Below are positions 43,271 to 53,534 of a DNA stretch of 64,000 nucleotides, one piece after another; position 1 is the first letter of the stretch, and every line of letters begins with the position of its first letter. Below the pieces are notes generated by a model. That model worked only from the letters and a program-made list of their open reading frames with translations, made no database searches and was not told where the DNA came from. The position numbers and the translations under genes are program-made. This DNA comes from Pomphorhynchus laevis (Eukaryota > Acanthocephala > Palaeacanthocephala > Echinorhynchida > Pomphorhynchidae), in the NCBI GenBank assembly GCA_012934845.2, contig WNNJ02002339.1, positions 62,001 to 126,000 on the forward strand, written 5' to 3'.

Positions 43271-44558
43271 CGAATTTTTGGCCTTGTGTGAAGAACGTGA
43301 AAATTTCCGTTGATTTTACGTATAGATAAGGATGACTCGCCGTTTGTTTCACGTCGATGTTTTTCAATGCGAGCTAATTTGAGCTGGGCAATATCAGAAG
43401 GGGAGCGGTCAGGAAAGATACGGCAAGTAGATGAAGTGGTAAGAAGTTTAAAACGTTGGGAGAGTACCGAAGAGACATGTGAACTATGTCGGAAAACGAT
43501 TTTTAAGAGTGGAGGACTGAGATGATTGGATTTAGTGGATTTGTTTAAACGAATAAAGGATACAGGAGCGATATTATTGAAGAGTGATGGGTTATCATCA
43601 GGAAGAATGGTTGCTAGGATAGACCTGAAAGCAGATACATCATCATCGAGGCGAGATTGTGGAGAAGCAGATTCGGAAAGCTTTAAGTTTGATATGATTA
43701 TACAGCGATCGCGCGAAGGAAAACGATTTCGTGGAAGTGGTGGACGGACAGAGCTGGTGGAGTCGAGGTAGATGAGCAGATAGAAGTGGAAATGACAGGG
43801 GTGCTTGATAAAGAATTAATATTGGTTGGAGCAAGTGTGACAGGAGCGGGGTGTTGAATCGGTTGATCAGAGATGTGACTGGAGATGATTTTTAATGAAG
43901 GATGTAAATTATTTGGAAGTGTTACGTGGGAGGTAGAGTAAGGAGAATTAAGATAGGTTGGGGCATGAGTGACAGGAATGGAGTGTTGAATTAGTTTATC
44001 GGAAATGTTACTGGAAATGATTTTGATGGAAGGGTGTAAATTATTGAGAGGTGATACAGGGGGGTCGAGTAAGGAGTTCGTGAGGAGAATAAAGAAGTTT
44101 GAGATTTATTTAGATTGGGGGGAGGAATAGGAAAGAGGAGGTACGAGATGAAAAGCTTTGCCGTTAGCATTGTTAGAATGAGAAAGATTAATGGAAGTTT
44201 GGTACGTAGTTGAACGAGGAGTGTGTGAGAGAGTAGGTTCAATAATGGGATTATATGATGCGAAGTCAGGTGTTGATGCGAGGGAAACATCTAAAACAGC
44301 ATTGGTCTGAGTGGTAGTGTGTGATACAGGAGTAGATGAGCAGGATAACTGTAGTAGTCGTACTGATGTACAAAAACCGCAAGTGAAATGTTTAAGTTTA
44401 TACACTGAGTGGTCGGATATTTTAACACGAACAAGTGTCCATACATCGCAATCTTTGGAATCGCATCCAACTTCAAAGCTGGTATAACCATCATTGCATT
44501 TAGATGTGGAAGATTGTTGATCAGGAACAGGGATCTGAGATCGCGCTTTTTTAGGCAT
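43234..44558 (-). pseudogene. Family B ORF1, copy B-3
   Basis: ATG 44558 gives MPKKARSQIPVPDQ. The zinc cluster is complete here (VGCDSKDCDVWTLV, HFTCGFCTSVRLLQL). Frame 44558-44106 (150 codons) is followed by frame changes near 44110 and again in the linker. The C-terminal domain (R.IFP.R.PS.IAQ..) is seen on the minus strand around 43500-43250 and overlaps the ORF2 start as in B-1. Confidence 0.78.
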
Positions 44559-44603
44559 GACCTTTTATCGATAGATTGAGCTCAATCCGCGAGCGTAGCG
44601 AGC

Positions 44604-44683
44604 GGAACTGACAGGAATAATCTGGAACTGACAGGAATAATCTGGAACTGACAGGAATAATCTGGAACTGACAGGAATAATTG
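44604..44683 (-). repeat. Four 20-bp tandem repeats in the family B 5' UTR
   Basis: GGAACTGACAGGAATAATCT occurs four times head to tail, and the last copy is slightly changed. B-2 has about two diverged units at the same place (31660-31705), next to the shared GCGAGCGTAGCGAGCGGAAC. Repeat number varies between copies, as known for promoter repeats in 5' UTRs of some LINEs. Confidence 0.85.
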
Positions 44684-44699
44684 TAATTCGTTAGAACAG

Positions 44700-45300
44700 T
44701 TATGTTCTAACGTTGTATTTGTATTATTATCTTATGTAGCAGTAATATGTCGAGGAGTGAATTTGTTGTAGAGCAATGAAAGATGGGGGAAGGTGGTTTA
44801 TGAAAAAGATAGTCGTTCCTGGCTCTGCGGTTTGCTGCATTAATCCAACGATCAGTTCTGTCGTTGAAATCACCAAGTAACATGTTATAGCCACTACCCA
44901 ATATACGATCCAGGAGGTCACGGTTCTTGTGAATTTCTCCTGGCCGTATATAAATATTGGCTATACTGATGAGTTTACCATTCTTACGAAGTGATATAGC
45001 TAAACAAGATAGGGCAGGACAAGAATAGTTAAGAAGAAGGGAATATCTTAAAGAGCATTTAACTAAGGTTAAAAGACCTTGAGATAAAGATGAGTGAGGA
45101 GGGGTTATATACGGAGTGAAGTGAGTGTATATATGCGGAGGGATAAATCGAGTAATGTTTTGGGGGATACGGATAGACCGCGTCTCCTGAATAACTATAA
45201 CATCTGCATCTCTACCATTTAAAAGGCTAATGGCATAAGAACCTCTTGAATTCTACTGAAGGGTATTCAGTGAAAAAGGCTCAGGTTTACTCACCATTGT
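44700..45300 (-). pseudogene. Family F ORF2: APE endonuclease, N-terminal part
   Basis: From about 45296 on the minus strand. Visible blocks are SYAISLLNGRDADVIVIQET, HFTPYITPPHSSLSQGLLTL, LISIANIYIRPGEIHKNRDL and NMLLGDFNDRTDRWINAAN. The order and the GDFN box mark an APE-type LINE endonuclease unlike those of A-E. The first Asn/Glu block reads VIQETR. It is cut by B-3 at about 44700. No RT of this family is seen in the window. Confidence 0.75.
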
Positions 45301-45684
45301 GGCAGTTTAGCTGGACGGGGGATGCCAACATAGACAGAGCTGGGTGAAGGAGGGTTGCCCCTCCCGCCACTAGCTATTCACAGAGCCGGAATCCTCTGGG
45401 CAACATCTTCATTTCCCAGTGAGGCACTAACAGTCATTCTATTTTCAGCATCTCGTCCACCTTAGGCGGTGGAGCTGTTCTTGCGGATGCCCCCTCTTCT
45501 TAGAGTGGGGGGTTTCAGCTCGTCAGGAACAGGCGCAGAGGCTGCCTTCACGAAGACCGAGACTAGGGGACTATTATCGCTTGCATTTGTGATAATATTG
45601 CTTTTTTGATTCGTCCAGAAGATGCAATATGTCAGAATTAGACATCCAATATGGTGGATGAGCAGCAGCTGATGCGAAAGGTTT

Positions 45685-47284
45685 AAAAAAAGATTTATTT
45701 TAACGTGGCAAATGCGTGCCAGCGCACGCTTACATGACCACAACAAAACTGTAAATCAGGTGTCGAAAAGGTGTGAACGGAGGGGGTGTTTGAATGTGAT
45801 AAAAAAGGGGTCGCGGCGGATGTCGATAGGGAGTTGATTCCATGGAGTGAGGCGGCCACGAGGAAGGATCGGAGACCGTAGTTGTTGGAGTTATTAGGAA
45901 CGTGGAGTAATAGGGTATGACATGAACGAAGCGAAAGCAAGGTGGGGCGAGTATCGTCTAAGAAAGGAAGGTTGATGAACGATGGAGAGCCGACAGCGAT
46001 GAGACGAAAAGTAACGAGAAGACGGAGTTTGATGAGGATGTGGATGGTGGGCCAGAAGAGTTGGGCTAAATATGTGAATGTGTGGTCGAAGCGACGGAGA
46101 CGAAAGAGCACTCGAACGGCGGTGTTGATTATTCGTTGTAGGGTTGGGATGATAGATTTTGGAGAATTGGCGAAAAGGCTAAGGCAGTAGTCGATATTAG
46201 GAAAAAAAAGCGATGAAAGAAGAGACATACAAGAACGGAAGTCGATAAGGGAGCGGATACGGCGGATGTCACGGAGAATTAAGTTAGATGGGCGGACCTT
46301 GTCACGGACGAAGGGTTTAAGGAAAATGTTATCATCGAAATGGAAGCCTAAGAAAGTGAGATTGTGGACTATAGGGATAATCGATGAGGCGAAATATACA
46401 GTGGGAGGAGATATGTTTGGTTTACGGGGAGGATCCTAATTATTTTGGACTTTTCGGGGTTTAGAACGAGATGGAGATTGGAGAGACGTTTGTAGATAGA
46501 AGAAATACAGTTGGAGGCAGAAATGCCGATATCGTGTATGCGATTTGCGGGTGCATGATCATAGATTAGAATGTCCACGGCGTATTGCATTACGTTAAAG
46601 GAGTAAGGTTTGATAAACGGAGAGAGATCGCCAAGTAGAAGAGGGAAAAGCAGGGGACCTAGGACTGAACCTTGTGGGACACAGCAAAAAAATAGGGATG
46701 GGAGGGGAGGATGATGAATTAGAACAGACGCGAAAGGAACGGTCGGATAGATATGAGGCGAACCATGCTACGGAGGAGGAAGAAAAGCCGTAATCATAAC
46801 GAAGGCGAGAAAGGAGGACGGAGTGGTCGACAATGTCGAATGCGGAGGAGAGGTCGAGGGAGATGTGAACACTATATAGATCCTTGTCTCGAGAAATGAG
46901 TAAGTCGTTGTACACTTTTATGCATGCGATTTCGGTGGAGTGATTAGAGCGGTAAGCGGATTGGAAAGGAGGATACAGATTGGATGATGAGAGATAAGCG
47001 TTGATCTGTATTAAGATGAGGCGTTTTAAGAGCTTTGAAAGAGTAGGGAGTATTGAAATGGGGCGATAGCTAGAAGTGAGGGGGCGAGCGATTGTTTCTT
47101 AAGGAGGGAGCGAACGATTGCGGATTTCCAGTGTGAAGGGAATATACGACTGTGGATTGACGAGTTAAAAAGGTTGTGAGAAATGGGGATATCGATGAGC
47201 ATATAGATTTTAATATGTGAGTGGCAGGGGATCGGCAGGTGAAGTTTTGTTGGGCAAGGACATGAGGTCAGATGATACTTCTGT
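45685..47284 (-). mobile_element. LINE family A, copy A-6, 5'-truncated
   Basis: Minus strand. It begins before the RT (codons matching EISSVLMSLPNKTSPAD of A-4), and includes the RT region that A-4 has lost, ISLDLSSAFDIVDHS, the palm and the C-terminus. The palm box reads YAVD in place of YADD. The 3' stem-loop is intact (45714-45729). It is flanked by AGGTTT (45679-45684 and 47285-47290). It has several frame changes. Confidence 0.9.
45690..45732 (-). promoter_or_regulatory. 3' UTR stem-loop of family A (A-6)
   Basis: GCGTGC (45714-45719), CAGC loop, GCACGC (45724-45729), with the TTTAACGTGGCAAAT tail complement. Same structure as A-4. Confidence 0.68.
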
Positions 47285-48294
47285 AGGTTTGTTAATCGAT
47301 GGCTTGACAAAGAGTTGTCTATAATCTCGAAAATGTTTGCAACGACGAGACTAAGCAGGATGATCCCTATCGCAATTAACGCAGGAGGGGGTTGGCATTT
47401 CTCATATTTACTTATGTAAACGCATGCATTCGTGCCACAAACACCGCAGAATTTATTTCTATCACATGAAGAAGCCCAGTGTCCACATGCGTTGCATTTA
47501 TCGCAATGAGGAAATGTTAAATTATCTTCCTCTATCAATGAGAAAGGTAGGTTAAACCCTAGATAAGGGTTGGAGGACGATTTAGACAGGACTAGACCTG
47601 TATCTATGTCAGTGTTACAGAATGCCACGGGAAGGGGCTCACCCTGCTTACTCATGACTTGTCTCACAGAGTGGAGGCAAAAAGATTTTTTAGAAGGTTT
47701 TAGTCATCATCCGAAATAAACGCAGGAAAATTAGCAATTTTCAGCGTACACAATATGGGTTTTAAAGTAATCGATCCTAGATGTGTCAAATTTTGTGCAA
47801 AAATATCGTTGTATTCCCTCATTATGCACCCATTAACGAATGATATTCTCAATGAATTCTCCATAGTCTTTACTGATTTAAAAATAACTCTATTTGTACA
47901 CTTCCCAGCGAAAGCTCTCAAAAACGTGAGAAATAAATTATTCCTTGCAGTCGGTTTGATGGCATTTATAACACATAAATTTGATTGTTTCGGCACTGGG
48001 GGAAGCATCCCCGAGTTAATTTGATAATAGCACAAAACATTACCTTCATCATTGTTGGAATTAGCTTTTAAAGAATACATTGTGCTTTTCACCTGATTCA
48101 ATTAGTTGTTTCCACCAGAAAAATCAGCAGGAAGTAAAGAGCTTTGATGCTCCGACAATATTTTTTAATGCACTGTTCGGTTTTGAACCCATTAAAGTAA
48201 AAAAAGCAGTCATATAACGACTAACTGCTAAATAAATAGAGAACATTCGTTTCCAATCCGAATTATTACAAGATGGTGAGGAAACATGAATATT

Positions 48295-48477
48295 TATTTG
48301 ATTAGAAAAATCCAATATTTCGACGGCACAACGGCACATCATCTTCAGGGTTGTATTTACTGTAGATCTCAAACTTTTTTAAGGTAACCTTAAAAAAATT
48401 TGGGATCTAAAGTAAATACAACCGTGAAGATGGCGTGCAGTTGTGCCGTCGAAATATTGGATTTTTCCAATCAAATA
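48295..48477. repeat. Foldback with about 88-bp arms and almost no loop
   Basis: Arms 48295-48384 and 48388-48477 are reverse complements with a handful of mismatches. The centre is TTAAGGTAACCTTAA. Each arm carries CGTCGAAATATTGGAT preceded by TGAAGATG. It lies directly upstream of family F ORF1. Confidence 0.85.
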
Positions 48478-49659
48478 TATATTCCTGTTTCCTTGTTAAA
48501 TAAATATTTTTTACTGCATGCATATACAGGGAGCGTACACTTATTTTTACATTCAATGCATGATAAGCGAATTTCTCATAATAAAACATTTTTCATAATA
48601 AAGGATTGGTTAAATAATTAAAACATTTTTGGACTCAATTTTCAAATTATGTGTATGAACAAATAATGTTTATGATGAACATCTAGAACAAATAATTTGC
48701 TGTGTTTTGTTATGCAAGCAATCAATAGTTACGTGTGTTTAGTCCCAAATTCTTCCAGATGATGTGGAAGATAATGACACAATCTTTATAAGGTAGAAAT
48801 TAGTCGTAGCGATAAATACTCTCTCATCTTTAATTCATCGAATATTTACAAATCTTTCAATTCATAAATTTTAAATATTAACTAAAATGTTCTAGATGTG
48901 TATCCATTTTTAAGTTCGTTAACATCAACAAGGACGATTATTGTTTTGAACAACTTCAGTTAACGAGTCTACTACAGATTATAAATGGACGTGGCGTTTG
49001 CACATGGACAACGGCTGATTTTCAATTAAGAGATAATTGAATTGACAACAGAACAAATTGATTGTATAAATGTGAAAGTATATTGTTGCCTAACGTTGTG
49101 TTAATTAAATATTATTAATAATAGATTTGTTGATTTAAAAGATTTCAAGTACTGAATGTAGAGCTAAACATATTTACCATGACGCTTTTTGTTGTCAACT
49201 TCACATTTGACAATTTGTCGAAAATTCTGTCTTTTTTATAATCCACATTGCTCACAACGCAATGTGGAAATCAAATGCTAACTTTTATCTGCCCTGCTCA
49301 TATTCATCATCGATTTATTAATACATTTAATTAATAATTAAATTAAAGATATTAATTTAATTAATTAATTTAATTATAAATTTAATTAATTGCAATGATC
49401 AACTCACCACTGACCAATGCGTATTTATTGACGGGTGCCGGGTGACCGGTCAGTTGTACGGGGACATCGAAAGATGCATCAACATATTCATGTAGGAACG
49501 TAAAATGTCATCTCTCTTCAGCGAAAGGAACCATAATTAGTTAAAGAGATTATTCGCTTCGACTAAAAACAGTCGGAGTGACTTCTCTTCACTATTCTGG
49601 GACTAGACTTTTGGATCACGATTGTATCTTGAACTATTAGGGAGTTAACAACGGAAAAG
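48478..49659. other. AT-rich spacer
   Basis: About 1.2 kb without a recognisable frame. A low-complexity TTAATTAA-type stretch occupies 49320-49395. Confidence 0.5.
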
Positions 49660-49785
49660 CGAAGGCTGTAGGATGTAGATATACAAGTTTCTTGTGGTCG
49701 TTCGTGGTAGAGAGGTTTAACCCAATGAACGAAAAGATAACGTCTCGGAGACTTTTAGTCAAAGAGGGAAAGGGGGAACTGTTGT

Positions 49786-50235
49786 GTGTATGCTCCCAAC
49801 ATCATATCGGAATACCCAGTCTTAGTGGAAGATCTCCAGGCTCTGCTTGATAGTACTTCTGTGGGAGGTTCCCTCATTCTATTGGGTAAATTTAATGATC
49901 ATGTTGCTAGCAACAGTAGCACTTGGAAGGGAGTGCTGGGGAGGAACGGACTCTTTTATCTGAATGCGAGTGGTGTTAAATTATTGCATTTTTGTTCTCT
50001 TAACAATTTGTGCATAACCAACACAATGTTTGAACATAAGAAGATGTATAGATGCACATGGCATCATGATTCTCTCAGTCAAAGACCAATGATCGATTTT
50101 GTAATCGTTTCATCTGATCTGCGACGATATGTTCTGGACACTCGTATGAAGAGAGGGGATGAGTTGTCAAACGATCACTACCTTGTAGTTAGTAAACTTC
50201 GATGGCCGGATCGGATGCTAGACAAGCCTGCTTAA
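49786..50235 (+). pseudogene. Family J endonuclease domain (149 open codons)
   Basis: Central and C-terminal endonuclease of the RTE element. The GDFN box is GKFN, so the catalytic Asp is replaced by Lys. The final NDHYLVVSKLRW block with the catalytic His is intact. Confidence 0.85.
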
Positions 50236-50943
50236 CCCAATCGTTGTGTGAGGGCGTGCTGAAAGCGTCTAGCAGATGTTTCTGTCAAAGAACGTTTTTC
50301 TGGCTACATCCGGGAGAACTTCTCTCGGTTGCCAGAAGGGGTAAAGAACATTGATCAGGAATATATGTTCAGATCCTATCTTGCCAAAGCAACTGTGAAA
50401 AGTTGTGACTCGAAGGCCCTAGGTGCTTGTCGCGATGATAATCCTTGAACTGCTTGGTAGACATTAATAGTTAGAGATTTCGTCCAACATAAGTAGAAGG
50501 CTTATAAAGGCTGCTTGGGAGAAGTTTGGAAAGCACTTATAACTTCATTATTCAGCTTCGAAGATATTTTGGAGGACAATCAAGAACCTTTGCGCTGGAA
50601 AGCAGAAAACTCATTAAACTGTCTATGACAAGAGAGAGTGTATGCTGACTGAAATTGAAGAAATTCTTGGCTGTTGGACATATCATTTTAGGACTCTCCG
50701 TAATCCGGTGAATATTCTTTCTCTTGTAGAAGTAGAGCCTTTAAAACCAACGGAAGATCTCATCTCTTTGGAACATGTCATTGCCTTTGTTAAAAATTTC
50801 GTAATGGCAAGTCTTTAAGAGTAGATAAGATTCGACTAAAGCTTTAAATGCTCTCGACGTTGCGGGCATGAAGTTGCTAACACGGATCTTCAACGTTGCA
50901 TTGAATTCGAGCAAGGTTCTTAGTAAGTGTCGAACTGGGGGGG

Positions 50944-51303
50944 GTGAGGGCACTGATCTTTAAGAAAGATTACCGAAGAGTGTGTTCCAATTATCGAGGC
51001 ATTACTCTTCTTAGTCAAACTGGTAAGTTATTTGTTTGGATTCTTGAGTTAAGGATACGGCCTATAATTGAAGGACAGTTGCAGGAGGAACAATGCGGCT
51101 TTCGTCCAGGTCGTGGAACTACGAATCAGCTCTTTACTCTCTCAGCTATCCTTAAACAGTCTTGGGAGTCCGCTCAACCGGTCAACATGTGCTTTGTAGA
51201 TTTTAAGAAGGCGTTCCACCGAGTTCCGCGAGAGAGGTTGTGGGAGATACTAAGGGAGTATGGAGTACTAAACTATTTTCGGGTAGCTGTGTTTGTGTTC
51301 TAG
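50944..51303 (+). pseudogene. Family J reverse transcriptase, fingers and palm start
   Basis: 119 open codons covering RT blocks 1-3 (KKDYRRVCSNYRGITLL, EEQCGFRPGRGTTNQLF, CFVDFKKAFHRVPRERLWEI). The first catalytic Asp (FVDFKKAF) is kept. The frame breaks just before the GV.QG block. Confidence 0.85.
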
Positions 51304-52195
51304 GTAGAAGTCTGAATCATTTCCAGCAAGTGTTGGGCTTCGTCAGGTTGTCCTTTGTCTCCACTTTTGTTCCTTGCTTACATGTACAAAATTACGAGAC
51401 GGGTTGCTCTGTCGGAATGTTTTCTTGTTTGCTTGTCCTGAGAATTTTCAATGCCATACTAGATCGATTTACGATGGAATACCAAGCAGCATGATGTTGG
51501 TTAGTACCTCGAAGACTGTCTCGATGTGTTCGTCTCGGATTCAGGTGTCAATATCAATCCGGATTAGAGAAAATACTCTTCCTGATGTGGATGATTTCAA
51601 GTATCTTGGTGTATTGTTCACGAGGGTCGAAAGGAACATCATGGAGATTGAGAAGCGGATCTTTTTAGATTGCGCATCAATGCGTTTTTTGTACAGGCCT
51701 GTCACTGTGAAGCTTAAGTTGAGTCTTTGGTCTGATCGTTCGGTTTTACGCACAATTTTCGTTCATATCGTAACCTATAGTCATGAGCTTTGGGTTATGA
51801 CCAAAAGGATAGTATCTCGGATACAGGCGAGCAAAATGGCGTTTCATCGCGGTGTGTCTTGGACTTAGAGATAAGGTTAGAAATTCGGTCATAAGATGGA
51901 TGCAGGATAAAGTCGCTGGTTCTCCACATCGAAGAAAGTCAGTTGAGGTGACTAGGACACGTTTTGAGGATTTCTAGAGAACTTCTTCCTCAACGAGTTT
52001 TCCAGGCTGGACTCTCTGAAATAGACATTAAGGTAGTCCTCGGTACCGGTAGAGAGATCAAATCTCGAAACTTGCCCAAGAACGCCTGAGGCTTTCTGAA
52101 AGAGAACTTTCGTCTATCGCCCAGGATCACGGTTACTGGAGTAGTTTGGTTGATCACCTTCTCCACAACCCGAAACCCGGACCAGTGGTTGACAG

Positions 52196-53530
52196 GAAAA
52201 ATCTTTTTATTTTTTGTTTTTTTCTTTCCAATAAATTGTTTTTGTAATTTATTAATTAATATTAAACTTTTATTTATTTTTATTAATACAAATTCTCATT
52301 ATAAAATTTAATATTATCATTATCCACTTATTAATTATTAGGAATTTTGTTTAATAATCCAAAAAGCTGACATGTTGAATATGCATCTTGATAGAAATAG
52401 GTGACTTCATTCTAATATGATCAAATTTAAATATTTAAAAATGTGTAAATTTTACTCGAATTATGTTGAACAAATTAAATTATATTAAATTCACTCATTT
52501 ACTTCGGATTAAATTTAATCATGTCTGGTTTTTTTCCAGAGAGCCCGAATATAAATCCACTTTGTAAATTTTATTTTGTAAAATTCAATTTCATTGACGA
52601 AAATTTACGTCAATGGATTTGTGTTTTGATCTTTTAGGAAAAAGTCAGTCAATACATCATTTTATATGTAATTATTTTTTATTTAATTAATACGATAGTT
52701 GAATAAGTCTTTTAATATGTTGGGAGTTTAGTAAACTTATTAATAAAAATATTTTTATTGCTATAACTATATTTTCGTATATAAACGGATCAAACGAATA
52801 TAAATTATATGCGAATCTAATAGGACAACAGTGATGTTGAAACAAAAATAATAAATGATTATTAATAAATATATAATAATTAATATAAGAAATTAAAAAG
52901 AGAATAACAAGAAATTAATTGCAATGATAAAGAATTCTTTGATGTAATTGAATATATTATGTGTAAGAACATATTATTTATGGTGTATCAAAGCCGATGG
53001 ATTAGTAATTTCATTGCAAGTTTATCTGTGAAACAAACAGACATTTTCGTAGCGAGCATACATTTTTATCTTTTAAATGTAAAGAATATTACAATATGTA
53101 ATACAAGTTATTTTAGTCATTGATTTTTTTCTTTGCTGTGAACGGTTAAAATATACATTTGCGGCTAATAACGTGTGTGAAATAATAAAATAATGATATA
53201 AAATATATAAAATATAAAAAGAATACTTGATAAAAAAAAGTGTAAAAAGTACTTAAATAATAATGAGCTGTATTATTATCGATGTAAATATGCGGATCTG
53301 TATCATTTCATCAATTAAAGCAAATCAAAAGAAATCACAACTGAATTGTACGCCAGTCGTATTTCTGGCACATGATATATTTTATCAAAGTAAATGAAGA
53401 TCACATCAGCATATAAACAGTTTATAAATGTAAAATATTATTATATTAAATATACAATTAGTATTTAGTACTAATTTTATAATTGTAATATAAATATTAT
53501 AATTATTTATAATTGTTAAATGTTTAATAA
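52196..53530. other. AT-rich spacer
   Basis: About 1.3 kb, extremely AT-rich. I see no coding, structured or repeated feature beyond low complexity. Confidence 0.55.
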
Positions 53531-53534
53531 ATTA

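Larger units (their letters stand above)
40290..44690 (-). mobile_element. LINE family B, copy B-3, full length
   Basis: Minus strand. 5' UTR about 44690-44559 with four 20-bp repeats, ORF1 from ATG 44558, ORF2 from ATG 43270, 3' UTR with stem-loop at 40315-40331 and a TAAATTTGTATTATTATT tail. Both ORFs are broken by several single-base changes, but no large piece is missing. It lies against the endonuclease frame of family F, which stops at about 44707, so B-3 probably inserted into F. I did not find a clean target-site duplication. Confidence 0.9.
45462..48290 (-). pseudogene. Family F ORF1: gag-like protein with CCHC knuckles, split by A-6
   Basis: Parts on the minus strand: 48290-48110 (MNIHVSSPSCNNSDW...), 48101-47700 (133 codons, VKTMENSLRISFVNGCIM), 47667-47290 and 45678-45462. 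Residues in 47530-47380 hold CDKCNACGHWASSCDRNKFC and GVCGTNACVYISKYEKC, a run of Cys/His knuckles as in ORF1 proteins of I, Jockey and related LINEs. A-6 interrupts just after SLSSHRLTN; the frame resumes as LSHQLLLIHHIGCL. It ends in KKNSSTA-like codons before ORF2. It presumably coats element RNA. Confidence 0.72.
49660..52195 (+). mobile_element. LINE family J, RTE clade (Rex3-like)
   Basis: APE endonuclease: RFNPMNERITSRRLLVKEG (49700), CVYAPNIISEYPVLVEDLQ (49780), LLGKFNDHV in place of LLGDFNAHV (49880), KGVLGRNGLFYLNASGVKLL, ITNTMFEHKKMYRCTWHH, RPMIDFVIVSSDLRRYVLDT and RGDELSNDHYLVVS. RT: CSNYRGITLLSQTGKLF (50975), QLQEEQCGFRPGRGTTNQL, NMCFVDFKKAFHRVPRERLW (51185), then FKYLGVLFT (51595) and the C-terminal scraps to about 52190. 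The wording is almost that of Rex3/RTE elements. The palm YADD region (51300-51480) is damaged. The middle (50236-50940) is in many frames. A single ORF is expected for RTE, and none is intact. Confidence 0.85.

Noticed and set aside
47380-47530. CCHC knuckles as a sign of a retroviral or LTR-type gag
   Set aside because: An APE endonuclease frame of the same orientation follows directly, which is the LINE layout. No LTRs, protease or integrase are seen.
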